Source: a bacterium (GTDB taxonomy: Bacteria; Planctomycetota; B15-G4). From it: a stretch of 32,149 nucleotides of DNA. Position 1 is the stretch's first letter, and every line of letters begins with the position of its first letter. The notes beneath the pieces were generated by a model that did not search any database, had not been told where the DNA came from, and saw only the letters and a program-made list of their open reading frames with translations. The position numbers were made by a program, and so were the translations under genes. The DNA is taken from assembly GCA_030428785.1 (NCBI GenBank), contig JAUIEF010000040.1:1-32149 (forward strand). Reading direction: 5' to 3'. Of the stretch, positions 16,677 through 24,495 are shown one piece after another.

Positions 16677-18437
16677 GTGATCCGACACGCCCCCGACGTC
16701 CGCCCCGAGTGGCTGCCGCTGGAAGCCGACCCGGGGGTCGTCCGCCGGCTCGCGCAGGAACTGGGCGTGGAGCCGCTGCTCGCCACGCTGCTCGTGAACC
16801 GCGGGGTGACGACGGCCGAGCAGGCGCGGGGCTTCCTCGAGCCCTCCGTCGACGACCTCCTCGACCCGCTGGGCCTCGCCGGCATGGACGCGGCGGCCGA
16901 GCGCCTCGCGCGGGCCGTCACGGACCACGAGCGCATCCTCGTCTACGGGGACGCCGACGTCGACGGGCTCACCTCCACGGGCCTGCTCGTCCAGTTCCTG
17001 CGGATGCTCTCGATCGAGCCGCTCGTCTACGTGCCGAACCGGGCGTACGAGGGCTACTCGTTCACGCCGGCGGGCGTCGAGCACGTCCTCGCGTCGGGGG
17101 CGCAGGTCGTCGTCTCCGTGGACAACGGCATCTCGAGCATCGACCCGGTGGCGCAGCTCCAGGCGGCCGGGATCGACGTGCTCGTCACGGACCACCACAT
17201 CCCGGCCGAGCGGCTGCCGCCGGCGCACGCGGTCGTGAACCCGCGGCGCGTCGACTGCGAGTACGCCTTCAAGGGACTGGCCGGCGTCGGCGTCGCGTTC
17301 AAGCTCGCGTGCGCGGTCGCGGGGAAGCTCCACCGGCGGCTCCAGCTCTCGGACGCCATGGGCCGCTTCCTGGGCGAGTCGCTCGCGTGGGTCTGCATGG
17401 GCACGGTCTCCGACATGATGCCGCTGCGCGGCGAGAACCGCGTGCTCGTGTCGCGCGGGCTGCGCGCGCTGCCGCGGAGCACGAGCCCGGGGCTCGCGGC
17501 CCTGTGCCGCGTGGCGGGGCTGGGCGAGGGCGCGGACTGTCGGGCGGAGGACATCGCGTTCCGCCTCGCGCCGCGCCTCAACGCCGCGACGCGCATGGGA
17601 CGCAGCGACCTCTCGGTGGCGCTCGTCACGGCCTCCGACCCGAACGAGGCGCGCCGCCTCGCCGACGCGCTCGACGAGGCCAACCGCAACCGCCAGGCCG
17701 CGGAGCGCGAGCTCCTCGAGGAGCTCCAGCCGCTCATCGACGACACGCCGCCGGAGCGCCCCGTGCTCCTCGCGTCCGAGCGCTGGAACACGGGCCTGCT
17801 CGGCCTCGTCGCGGGCCGGGTCGCGCGCGAGCGCGGCGTGCCCGTCGTGCTCATCTCGTCGCTCCAGGGCGAGCCCGCGAAGGGGAGCTGCCGCTCGCTG
17901 CCGGGCTTCGACGCGCACGCCGCGCTCGAGGCGTGCCGCGAGCACCTCGCGAGCCACGGCGGCCACCCGGGCGCCGCGGGCTTCTCCATCGAGTCCGACC
18001 GCATCGACGCGTTCCGCGACGCCTTCCTCGGCGAGTGGGACCGGCAGAACGCGTCGGGCGCCGCCCCCGTCTCGAAGCGCTACGACGCCGAGGTGCCGCT
18101 CGCCGGGCTCACGCGCAAGCTCGTGTCGGCCATCGACGGTCTCGAGCCCTTCGGCAAGGACAACCCGCGTCCGGCGCTCGTCACCGGCGGGCTCACGCTG
18201 CGCGAGACGCGGCGCATGGGCAGCGACGGTCAGCACCTCGCGCTCACGGTCGCGCACGGCGAGGCCGTCATGCGCGCCGTCGCGTTCAGCCGCGGGCACT
18301 GGGCCGACCGGCTCCCCGTGGGCAGCCGCGTCGACGTGCTGCACTCCCCCAAGTTCAACCACTTCCGCGGCCGGACCACCGTCGAGATGGAGCTGCTCGA
18401 CATCCGGCCGGCGCGCCTGCCCGGAGGGACCCCGTGA
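16677..18437 (+). CDS. recJ: Single-stranded-DNA-specific exonuclease RecJ
   Basis: 586 aa (E. coli 577). RecJ is a 5'-3' ssDNA exonuclease of the DHH family used in recombination and mismatch or base-excision repair. DHH motifs present are D92-A-D94-V-D96-G (usually DYDVDG), VDNGIS, VTD172-H173-H174 and the DHHA1-type GGH at 428-430 in SHGGHPGAAGF. The C-terminal OB-like part contains GLEPFGKDNPRPAL. GTG 16677 was chosen because GAGG lies 6 nt upstream; an ATG at 16644 would add 11 residues and overlap the likely -10. It is first in an operon: the next start overlaps its stop (GTGA). Confidence 0.95.
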   Translation: MIRHAPDVRPEWLPLEADPGVVRRLAQELGVEPLLATLLVNRGVTTAEQARGFLEPSVDDLLDPLGLAGMDAAAERLARAVTDHERILVYGDADVDGLTSTGLLVQFLRMLSIEPLVYVPNRAYEGYSFTPAGVEHVLASGAQVVVSVDNGISSIDPVAQLQAAGIDVLVTDHHIPAERLPPAHAVVNPRRVDCEYAFKGLAGVGVAFKLACAVAGKLHRRLQLSDAMGRFLGESLAWVCMGTVSDMMPLRGENRVLVSRGLRALPRSTSPGLAALCRVAGLGEGADCRAEDIAFRLAPRLNAATRMGRSDLSVALVTASDPNEARRLADALDEANRNRQAAERELLEELQPLIDDTPPERPVLLASERWNTGLLGLVAGRVARERGVPVVLISSLQGEPAKGSCRSLPGFDAHAALEACREHLASHGGHPGAAGFSIESDRIDAFRDAFLGEWDRQNASGAAPVSKRYDAEVPLAGLTRKLVSAIDGLEPFGKDNPRPALVTGGLTLRETRRMGSDGQHLALTVAHGEAVMRAVAFSRGHWADRLPVGSRVDVLHSPKFNHFRGRTTVEMELLDIRPARLPGGTP

Positions 18438-19165
18438 CCGGACGGACGAACGAAGACTCCCGCACGCTGCCCGCCCCCACCGGCGACAACCTCCAGGCCC
18501 AGGAGACGACCTACCGCTTCGGCGCGGTCGAGGTGGACCTGGACGTCCCGGAGGGCGTCTGGAACCCCACGCCCCACGGCCTGCACCTCCGCGACGTCCT
18601 CGCGACGGACCTGCGCTTCGACGACCAGCACGTGCTCGAGCTGGGCACGGGCTGCGGCCTCCACGCGGTGGTGCTCGCGAACCGCGGCGCGAAGGCGCTC
18701 ACGCTCACCGAGATCGACGACGAGACCGTCGAGCTCGCGCGACACAACGTCGAGCGGCACGACGTCGACATCCCGGTGGACTACGAGGTCGCCGACTGGA
18801 CGAGCGTCGACGGCGGCCCCTACGACGCGCTCGTCACGAACCCGCCCTTCGCGAAGAGCGGCAAGCAGTACCGCCGCTACTTCATCGACACGCTCATCCT
18901 CGACACGCACAAGCTCGTGCGGCCGGGCGGCACGCTGACGTTCGTGCAGAGCAGCATGGCGGACGTGCCGCGCAGCATCGGGCTCATGAAGGAGTGCGGC
19001 ATGGACGTGCGCGCCGTCGCCGTGACGGACGGGCCGTTCCGCGAGTACTACTTCGACGACGAGGAATTCCTGCGCGAGGCCGCCGAGGTCCCGGGCGGCT
19101 ACGCGGTGCGCAGCGGCACCTACTACGAGCAGCTCACGGTCCTGCAGGGCACCCTGCCCTCTTGA
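18434..19165 (+). CDS. Class I SAM-dependent methyltransferase, small-domain (MTS) type
   Basis: 243 aa. The GTG start overlaps the recJ stop and has GGAGG 6 nt upstream. The Rossmann SAM-binding motif is LELGTGCGLHAVVLANRG (Glu69 onward), followed by the acidic strand TLTEIDDETVELARHN. Motif IV is N136-P-P-F139, as in N-methyltransferases that modify amide or exocyclic nitrogens (HemK/PrmC, RsmC, TrmN6 and relatives). The substrate is probably a nucleic-acid base or a protein glutamine; it cannot be assigned. The C-terminal lobe has a conserved-looking DGPFREYYFDDEEF. Tight coupling to recJ and the rhomboid gene may be organisational only. Confidence 0.85.
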   Translation: MTGRTNEDSRTLPAPTGDNLQAQETTYRFGAVEVDLDVPEGVWNPTPHGLHLRDVLATDLRFDDQHVLELGTGCGLHAVVLANRGAKALTLTEIDDETVELARHNVERHDVDIPVDYEVADWTSVDGGPYDALVTNPPFAKSGKQYRRYFIDTLILDTHKLVRPGGTLTFVQSSMADVPRSIGLMKECGMDVRAVAVTDGPFREYYFDDEEFLREAAEVPGGYAVRSGTYYEQLTVLQGTLPS

Positions 19166-20079
19166 ACCCGCTCGAGGTCGCCCCGGACGATCCGCGCTTC
19201 GTCGCCGTCCGGGAGGCCCGCACGCGTCGCGGTCTCGAGGAGACGCTGCTCGTCCTGCGCGCGACGGGCATCGCGCACGGCGTCTCGCACGTGGGCGGCC
19301 GCGCGTACGTCGTCGTGCCGCGCGAGGTGGAGGTCGCCGCGCTCGCGGAGCTCGACGCGTACGACGCCGAGAGTGCGCGCGCGGCCCGCGCGCCGACGGA
19401 GGGGCCGCGCCGGGAGCTGCGGTCCGTGTGGGCCGGGAGCGTCCTCGCGGCAGCGGTCATGCTGCTGGGCTTCGTCGCGCAGTACGGCGGCGCCGCGCCG
19501 CTCGACGTCACGGAGGCGGGGCGCATGGACGCCGCCCGCTTCACCGGCGGCGAGTGGTGGCGCTGCGTCACGGCGCTGTGCCTCCACGCGGACGTCCCCC
19601 ACCTCGCGGGCAACCTCGTCTTCGGGCTCGCGTTCGGCGCGCTCCTCACGCAGCTCGTCGGCAACGGCGTGGGCTGGGCGGCCGTCGTGCTCTCGGGCGC
19701 GCTCGGCAACGCCGTGAACGGCTGGGTCCAGCCGCCCGATCACCTCTCGCTGGGCGCCTCGACCGCCGTCTTCGGCGCGCTGGGCCTCGTGACGGCGCTC
19801 TCGCTGAGGCTGCGGGCGCACCTGCGGTCGGGGCGCCTGCGCCGCTGGGCGCCGCTCGTCATGGGCGTCGCGCTGCTCGGCTACCTCGGGACGGCCGGCG
19901 AGCGCACGGACGTCGCGGCGCACGTCCTCGGCTTCCTCGCGGGGCTCGCGGGCGGCCTGGCCCTGGCCGCCGCCGCGCGCGAGCGTGCTCCCGGTCCGGG
20001 CGTCCAGTGGGCCGCCGGCGCCCTCGCGATCGTGACGCTCGTCGCGGCCTGGACGGCGGCCGCGCGCGCGGCGGGCTGA
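19162..20079 (+). CDS. Rhomboid-family intramembrane serine protease
   Basis: 305 aa from a TTG that overlaps the methyltransferase stop (TTGA); no other start keeps the N-terminal domain. Residues ~1-75 form a soluble domain (a GIAHGVSHVGGRAYVVVP strand-helix pattern), comparable in position to the cytosolic N-domain of GlpG. About six or seven hydrophobic segments follow. Rhomboid landmarks are CLHADVPHLAGNLVFG (H and N of the oxyanion region), the catalytic GAS200TAVFGALG and the catalytic H254 in AAHVLGFLAGLAGG. The Ser-His dyad is complete, so it should be active and cleave substrates within the membrane. The substrate is unknown. Confidence 0.88.
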   Translation: MNPLEVAPDDPRFVAVREARTRRGLEETLLVLRATGIAHGVSHVGGRAYVVVPREVEVAALAELDAYDAESARAARAPTEGPRRELRSVWAGSVLAAAVMLLGFVAQYGGAAPLDVTEAGRMDAARFTGGEWWRCVTALCLHADVPHLAGNLVFGLAFGALLTQLVGNGVGWAAVVLSGALGNAVNGWVQPPDHLSLGASTAVFGALGLVTALSLRLRAHLRSGRLRRWAPLVMGVALLGYLGTAGERTDVAAHVLGFLAGLAGGLALAAAARERAPGPGVQWAAGALAIVTLVAAWTAAARAAG

Positions 20080-20106
20080 GCGACGGCGCGTCCTCCCGGA
20101 ACGCGA

Positions 20107-20146
20107 GACCGCCGGCACGGGCCGGGGAGGCCGCGTACCGGCGGTC
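20107..20146. terminator. Hairpin between convergent rhomboid and nrdJb genes
   Basis: GACCGCCGG (20107-20115) and CCGGCGGTC (20138-20146) form a 9-bp stem around a 22-nt GC-rich loop, 27 nt after the rhomboid stop. There is no T-tract. A second GC-rich imperfect hairpin (GGGGC/GCCCC) lies around 20165-20190, just past the nrdJb stop. Confidence 0.4.
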
Positions 20147-20195
20147 GGGGGACGCAGGGTTCAGCGCGCGGGGCGGCGCCCCGGCGCGCGGGGCG

Positions 20196-21176
20196 TCAGC
20201 CGCACTCGGTGAAGCCGCAGGAGTGGCACTTCACGCAGCCCTCCTCGAAGGAGAGCTGGCTGCCGCAGTCGACGCAGGCGCCCTGCACGCGGTGCACGTC
20301 GCCGCCGTCGTGACGGGCGGGCGGCGCCGACTCGGGCTCGACCCAGCGCTCGGCCACCGCGGCCGACTCGAAAGAGACGGAGCCGTTCGTCGACTCGCGG
20401 CGCACCGGAGCGCCGGCGTCCGGCGCGCGGCTGCCGCCGGTGACGAGGTGCCCCTCGGGCGAGCCGGCCACGAGACCGCGCTGCTCGCGCAGCTCGCGGC
20501 TGTGGTGGTACTTCTCGAGCGCCTTGCCGATCGCGTCCGAGCAGGAGCTGATCTTGCCGTCCTCGCCCCAGGCGGGCCGGTGGCAGGAGATGCCCTTGAG
20601 CTGCTTGATGAGCGGGTCGAGCTTCGCGCCGCAGCGCAGGGCGTAGCTGATGAGGCGGCCGATGGCCTCGTTCTGCGACGCCGCGCAGCCGCCCGCCTTG
20701 CCCATGTGGTTGAAGAGCTCGAAGGGCTTGCCGTCCTCGCTCTCGTTGACGGTCACGTAGAGGTGGCCGCAGCCCGTGTTCATGCGGACCGTGTGGCCGA
20801 CGGTGACCTGCGGGCGCGAGCGCGGCGCGAGGCCGTCGTCCTGGGCCGTGGCCGGGCTCTGCGCGGCGATCGCGGCCGGGAGCTGCGTGAGCTGGAGCAC
20901 GACGAGCGGGTCACCGAGCTTCGCCGCGACCTCGCTGCCGTAGTAGCGCTCGAGACCCGCGTCGAGCTTCTGCCCGAGCTCGCCGCAGTCCTCCTCCTGG
21001 AGGAAGCGCCGCGCCGCGTCGTGGAGCTCGAGGGCCCCCACGAGGGACCGCACGGCCGCCTCGTCGCCGGCCTTCACCGCGTCCCAGTCGATCGCCCGGT
21101 ACGCGAGCACCACCGCCGTCGCGCGCTGCTGGGCCTCCTCGGTCGCGGGCGAGGTCCCGTTCTGCTTCGTCACCAT
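20196..21176 (-). CDS. nrdJb: NrdJb: C-terminal TSCPD/redox part of split class II ribonucleotide reductase
   Basis: 326 aa. A strong AAGGAAGGA lies 8 nt before ATG 21176. Residues ~120-215 form a TSCPD-type domain (GCGHLYVTVNE, then GGCAASQNEAIGRLISYALRCG and KGISCHRP), which usually forms the C-terminal part of NrdJ. The C-terminus carries a zinc-ribbon-like CVDCGSQLSFEEGC and ends CHSCGFTECG, the C-x2-C redox tail that re-reduces the catalytic subunit. The N-terminal ~110 residues are helical and not recognised. The partner, NrdJa, is encoded just upstream and stops before this region. Pseudomonads have a comparable NrdJa/NrdJb split. Confidence 0.85.
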   Translation of the reverse strand: MVTKQNGTSPATEEAQQRATAVVLAYRAIDWDAVKAGDEAAVRSLVGALELHDAARRFLQEEDCGELGQKLDAGLERYYGSEVAAKLGDPLVVLQLTQLPAAIAAQSPATAQDDGLAPRSRPQVTVGHTVRMNTGCGHLYVTVNESEDGKPFELFNHMGKAGGCAASQNEAIGRLISYALRCGAKLDPLIKQLKGISCHRPAWGEDGKISSCSDAIGKALEKYHHSRELREQRGLVAGSPEGHLVTGGSRAPDAGAPVRRESTNGSVSFESAAVAERWVEPESAPPARHDGGDVHRVQGACVDCGSQLSFEEGCVKCHSCGFTECG

Positions 21177-21330
21177 GTCGTGCGTCCTTCCTTGCGTGTC
21201 CGTCCGTGTCCGTCGTCGCGGCGCGCGTGCGCGCGCGCCGGGTCCGTGTGTCGTGTCCTTCGTCTCCGGCGCGCGTCGTCTGTTCTACGACGTGCGGGGG
21301 CGACTCCGCCAGCGCGGCGGCCCGACGGGA

Positions 21331-21384
21331 CGGGGGCACGTCGCCCCCGCCCCGCCGGATGGGGATCCCGCGGGGGGATCCGGC
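21331..21384 (-). terminator. Hairpins in the nrdJa-nrdJb gap
   Basis: Two stems occupy the first part of the 209-bp gap after nrdJa: GCCGGAT (21354-21360) with ATCCGGC (21378-21384), enclosing a GGGATCCC palindrome, and CGGGGGC/GCCCCCG at 21331-21349. Neither has a U-tract. They could cause partial termination, or processing that sets the NrdJa:NrdJb ratio. No separate nrdJb promoter was recognised. Confidence 0.35.
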
Positions 21385-21385
21385 C

Positions 21386-23350
21386 TCAGCCGTCGAGGAG
21401 CATGTCGAGGATCTCGGCCTGCTCGCGCTCCTGCGCCGCGGCCGGGTCCTCGCCGGCGGCGGCGGTGTCCGCCGACGCCTTCTTCTTGCTCTCGAGGGCC
21501 ATCGGCTGGTTCTGCCGGCTGCCGTCGCGGTAGACGGTGATCCCCTTGCAGCCCGTGGCGTACGCGAGGAGGTAGGCCGTCTCGACCTCCTCCACCGTGG
21601 CCTCCGGCGGGAAGTTGATCGTCTTGCTCACCGCGGCGTCCGTGTACTCCTGCCAGGCCGCCTGCATCTTGACGTGCCACTCGGGGCCGACGTCGCGGGC
21701 GGAGCGGAACACGCGCCGGATCTCGGAGGACAGCTCGATCGGGCAGCCGTCGATGGTGCCGCGCTCGCAGGCGTACTCCTTGACCGTCTCGATCTGCTCG
21801 GGCGTCATGCCGTCGGCCTGGAGCGCGGCCAGGAACACGGGGTTGGCCTCGAACATGATCTGCGCCTTGCCGCTCGAGTCGCGCATGACCTGCCGCTTGA
21901 ACACGAGGCTGAAGATCGGCTCGATGCCGCCCGAGCAGCCCGCGATGATCGAGATCGTGCCGGTGGGCGCGATCGTCACGCAGTGCGCGTTGCGCATCTT
22001 GCGGCCGAGCACCGTGTCCCAGCGCGAGCCCTCCCAGTACGCGAAGACGCCCTTCTCGTCGGCGAGGCGGCTGTCCTCGTCCCAGGCCTGCTCGCGGATG
22101 AAGCTGCCCATGCGGCGCGCGAGCGCGAGGGCGTCCTCGCCGTCGTAGCGCACGCCGAGCTGGAAGAGCAGGTCCGCCCAGCCCATGACGCCGAGGCCGA
22201 TCTTCCGGTTCGCCCGGCACATGCGGTCGATCTCGGGCGTCGGGTAGTTGTTCGCCTCCACGACGTCGTCGAGGAAGCGGATCGCGGTGCGCACCGTGCG
22301 CTCGAGGCCCTCCCAGTCGATGCGGTCCTCGAGGGCGGCCGTCTTCGGCGCGTCGGGCTTGTAGAAGGCGGCGAGGTTGAGGCTGCCGAGGTTGCACGCC
22401 TCGTACGGGAGCAGGGGCTGCTCGCCGCACGGGTTCGTCGAGGTCATGGGGCCGACGTTCGGCGTCGGGTTCACCTCGTTGATGCGGTCCAGGAAGATGA
22501 GGCCGGGCTCGCCGCTCTCCCACGCCTTGCGCACGATGAGCTCGAAGACGTCGCCGACGGTCCAGTAGTCGGCCGCGTCGACGGGCGTGCCGAAGGCCTC
22601 GTAGTCCGCCGAGTCGTCGGCCTTGCGCACGTACGCGCGCTTGCCGTCGTGCGGGCTGACGACGACGTGCAGCGCGTCACGGTCGCTCTTGACCTGCTCC
22701 ATGAACGCGTCGGGCACGGTGCACGAGAGGTTGTAGTTCGTGACGCGCGTCAGGTCCTCCTTGAGCCGGATGAACGAGAGCACGTCGGGGTGGTCGATGC
22801 GCATCGTGCCCATGTTCGCGCCGCGGCGGAACGCGCCCTGCTGGATGGCGTCCGTCACCGACGAGAGCATGCGCAGGAAGCTGAGCGGGCCCTCGGTCGT
22901 GCCGCCGGAGCTCTGCACGATGGAGCCGCGCGGGCGGAGCTTGCTGAGGTCGACGCCCGTGCCGCCGCCGGCGCGCTGCACGAGGGCGATCTGCCGGGCG
23001 GTCTCCATGATGTCCGCGATGGAGTCCTCGAGCGGCAGCACGAAGCACGCGCTGAGCATGCCGAGCGGCCGGCCCGCGTTCATGAGGGTCGGGCTGTTGG
23101 GCATGAACTTCCGCGACCACATCATGTCGAAGAAGGCGCCCTTCCAGGCCTCGGGGTCCTTCTCGGCCCCCGCCACGTGGTCCGCCACCCGCTGGAAGAG
23201 CTGCCGGGGGGTCTCGTCGACCGTGCCCCCGGTGTCCTTCTTGAGGTAGCGGTTCTCGAGGACCCGCAGGGCGTTCTCCGTGAAGGAGCCCGTCTGCTGC
23301 CCGTCGCCGCCGAACTGATCCGTGCTGCCGTTGCCGCCCTTGCTGACCAA
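21386..23350 (-). CDS. nrdJa: NrdJa: catalytic subunit of adenosylcobalamin-dependent (class II) ribonucleotide reductase
   Basis: 654 aa. It reduces ribonucleotides to deoxyribonucleotides with a cobalamin-generated thiyl radical. Active-site residues visible are N306-P-C308-G-E310 (thiyl Cys308), with redox Cys319 in EACNLGSLNL and Cys102 in SACFVLPLED; the 11-residue Cys308-Cys319 spacing matches Thermotoga NrdJ. The finger-loop blocks APTGTISIIAGCSGGIEP and ATGCKGITVYRDGSR are typical of NrdJ. There is no N-terminal ATP-cone. The start is TTG 23350, with a strong GGGGAGGG 6 nt upstream and no in-frame ATG nearby. The protein ends after a charged linker without the C-terminal redox tail, which is supplied by the adjacent nrdJb. 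A probable NrdR site covers its promoter. Confidence 0.95.
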   Translation of the reverse strand: MVSKGGNGSTDQFGGDGQQTGSFTENALRVLENRYLKKDTGGTVDETPRQLFQRVADHVAGAEKDPEAWKGAFFDMMWSRKFMPNSPTLMNAGRPLGMLSACFVLPLEDSIADIMETARQIALVQRAGGGTGVDLSKLRPRGSIVQSSGGTTEGPLSFLRMLSSVTDAIQQGAFRRGANMGTMRIDHPDVLSFIRLKEDLTRVTNYNLSCTVPDAFMEQVKSDRDALHVVVSPHDGKRAYVRKADDSADYEAFGTPVDAADYWTVGDVFELIVRKAWESGEPGLIFLDRINEVNPTPNVGPMTSTNPCGEQPLLPYEACNLGSLNLAAFYKPDAPKTAALEDRIDWEGLERTVRTAIRFLDDVVEANNYPTPEIDRMCRANRKIGLGVMGWADLLFQLGVRYDGEDALALARRMGSFIREQAWDEDSRLADEKGVFAYWEGSRWDTVLGRKMRNAHCVTIAPTGTISIIAGCSGGIEPIFSLVFKRQVMRDSSGKAQIMFEANPVFLAALQADGMTPEQIETVKEYACERGTIDGCPIELSSEIRRVFRSARDVGPEWHVKMQAAWQEYTDAAVSKTINFPPEATVEEVETAYLLAYATGCKGITVYRDGSRQNQPMALESKKKASADTAAAGEDPAAAQEREQAEILDMLLDG

Positions 23351-23448
23351 GACACACCCTCCCCTGTGAGAGACCTGAAGTTGCGAAGAAGACCAACCGC
23401 CGATGGCCGCCGCTCGCCCCCTGTCGGTGGGGCTGTGCGGCGAAGGGG

Positions 23449-23481
23449 CCCCAACATATAGTGGGTCGCGCCCCTCGCCAA
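23449..23481 (-). promoter_or_regulatory. nrdJa promoter overlapped by an NrdR-box-like operator
   Basis: On the minus strand CCACTATATGTTGGGG (23449-23464) matches the core of the NrdR box (consensus ACACWATATATWGTGT) at 9 of 10 central bases. A promoter overlaps it: -35 TTGGCG (23476-23481), 17-nt spacer, -10 TATGTT (23453-23458). The 5' leader is about 95 nt. NrdR normally binds two boxes about 31 bp apart; a second good box was not found. Confidence 0.6.
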
Positions 23482-23568
23482 GACCCTAGGTCAGAGTTTC
23501 TTCACGCAGGTCGCGCATCCCCCCACACGGCCCGTCGACGGCCCGGGATCGACGATCGCGAACGGATC

Positions 23569-24495
23569 TCAGGGGGCGCCGACGACGGGGGTGCGGTCGT
23601 CGAAGGGCCCCCACCACTCGACCTCGAGCGGCAGGTCGTGCCCCGAGGCCGCCCGCACGGCGCGCTGGACCTCGACGACGAGCCGGCGCACGTCGTCGGC
23701 GGCGGCCGCGCCCGCGTTCACGATGAAGTTCGCGTGCCGCGGGGAGACCTGGGCGCCGCCCACCTGGAGCCCCTTGCAGCCCGCCTCGTCGATGAGGCGA
23801 CCGCTCGAGCCGCCCGGCGGGTTGCGGAACATGCAGCCGGCGCTCGCCGCGCTGAGCGGCTGCGTCGCCGACTTCGCGCCGAGCGTGTCCTTCATCCGCG
23901 CGAAGATCGCGTCCCGCTCGCCGGGCCGGAGCTGCACGACGCCGTCGAGCACGACCGCGCCGCGGAACGGCGAGGTGCGGTAGCCGAAGTCTTCCGCGGT
24001 GCACGGCACGACGCGCACCGCCCCGTCGGGCTCGACGAGGGTCACCTCCGTGAGCACGTCGCCGATCGCGAGCTCGCGGCCGCCCGCGTTGCCCGCGACG
24101 GCGCCGCCCACCGTGCCGGGGATCCCGATGAGCCCTTCGACGCCCGACAGCCGCATGTCGTAGGCGACGCTCACGAGGCGCGCGAGCGTCGCGCCCGCCT
24201 CGCACCGCAGCGCGTGCTCCTGCTCGCCGTGGTGGTAGATGTTCTTCATGCTGCGCGTGTGGATCACGACCTCGGGCACGCCCGCGTCGCTCACGACGAG
24301 GTTGCTGCCGTGACCGAGCATGCGGAACGGGAGGCCCGCCGCGTGGAGCTCGCGGACAGCGAGGATCAGCTCCTCGCGGCGGCGCGGCTCGACGACCCAG
24401 GGCGCCTCGCCGCCGACACCGAGCGTCGTGAGCGGCCCGAGGGCGGCGCCCTCATGGACCAGCAGCTCGTCCCGCAAGACGTCGGGCAAGTCCAT
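23569..24495 (-). CDS. murB: UDP-N-acetylenolpyruvoylglucosamine reductase MurB
   Basis: 308 aa from ATG 24495; a GTG at 24504 with GGAG only 3 nt upstream is an alternative. The start overlaps the murC 3' end by 44 nt. MurB is a flavoprotein that completes UDP-MurNAc with NADPH. FAD-binding blocks are GHGSNLVVSD and GIPGTVGGAVAGNAGG. The C-terminal domain has SAGCMFRNPPGG (Cys221 where many homologues have the proton-donor Ser) followed by RLIDEAGCKGLQVGGAQVS and HANFIVN. It is the last gene of the cluster; no clear terminator was seen in the 218 bp before nrdJa. Confidence 0.94.
   Translation of the reverse strand: MDLPDVLRDELLVHEGAALGPLTTLGVGGEAPWVVEPRRREELILAVRELHAAGLPFRMLGHGSNLVVSDAGVPEVVIHTRSMKNIYHHGEQEHALRCEAGATLARLVSVAYDMRLSGVEGLIGIPGTVGGAVAGNAGGRELAIGDVLTEVTLVEPDGAVRVVPCTAEDFGYRTSPFRGAVVLDGVVQLRPGERDAIFARMKDTLGAKSATQPLSAASAGCMFRNPPGGSSGRLIDEAGCKGLQVGGAQVSPRHANFIVNAGAAAADDVRRLVVEVQRAVRAASGHDLPLEVEWWGPFDDRTPVVGAP

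Noticed and set aside
23351..23448. Cobalamin riboswitch in front of the B12-dependent reductase
   Set aside because: The leader is only about 95 nt and no B12-box (GCCACTG-like) or multi-arm fold was found.
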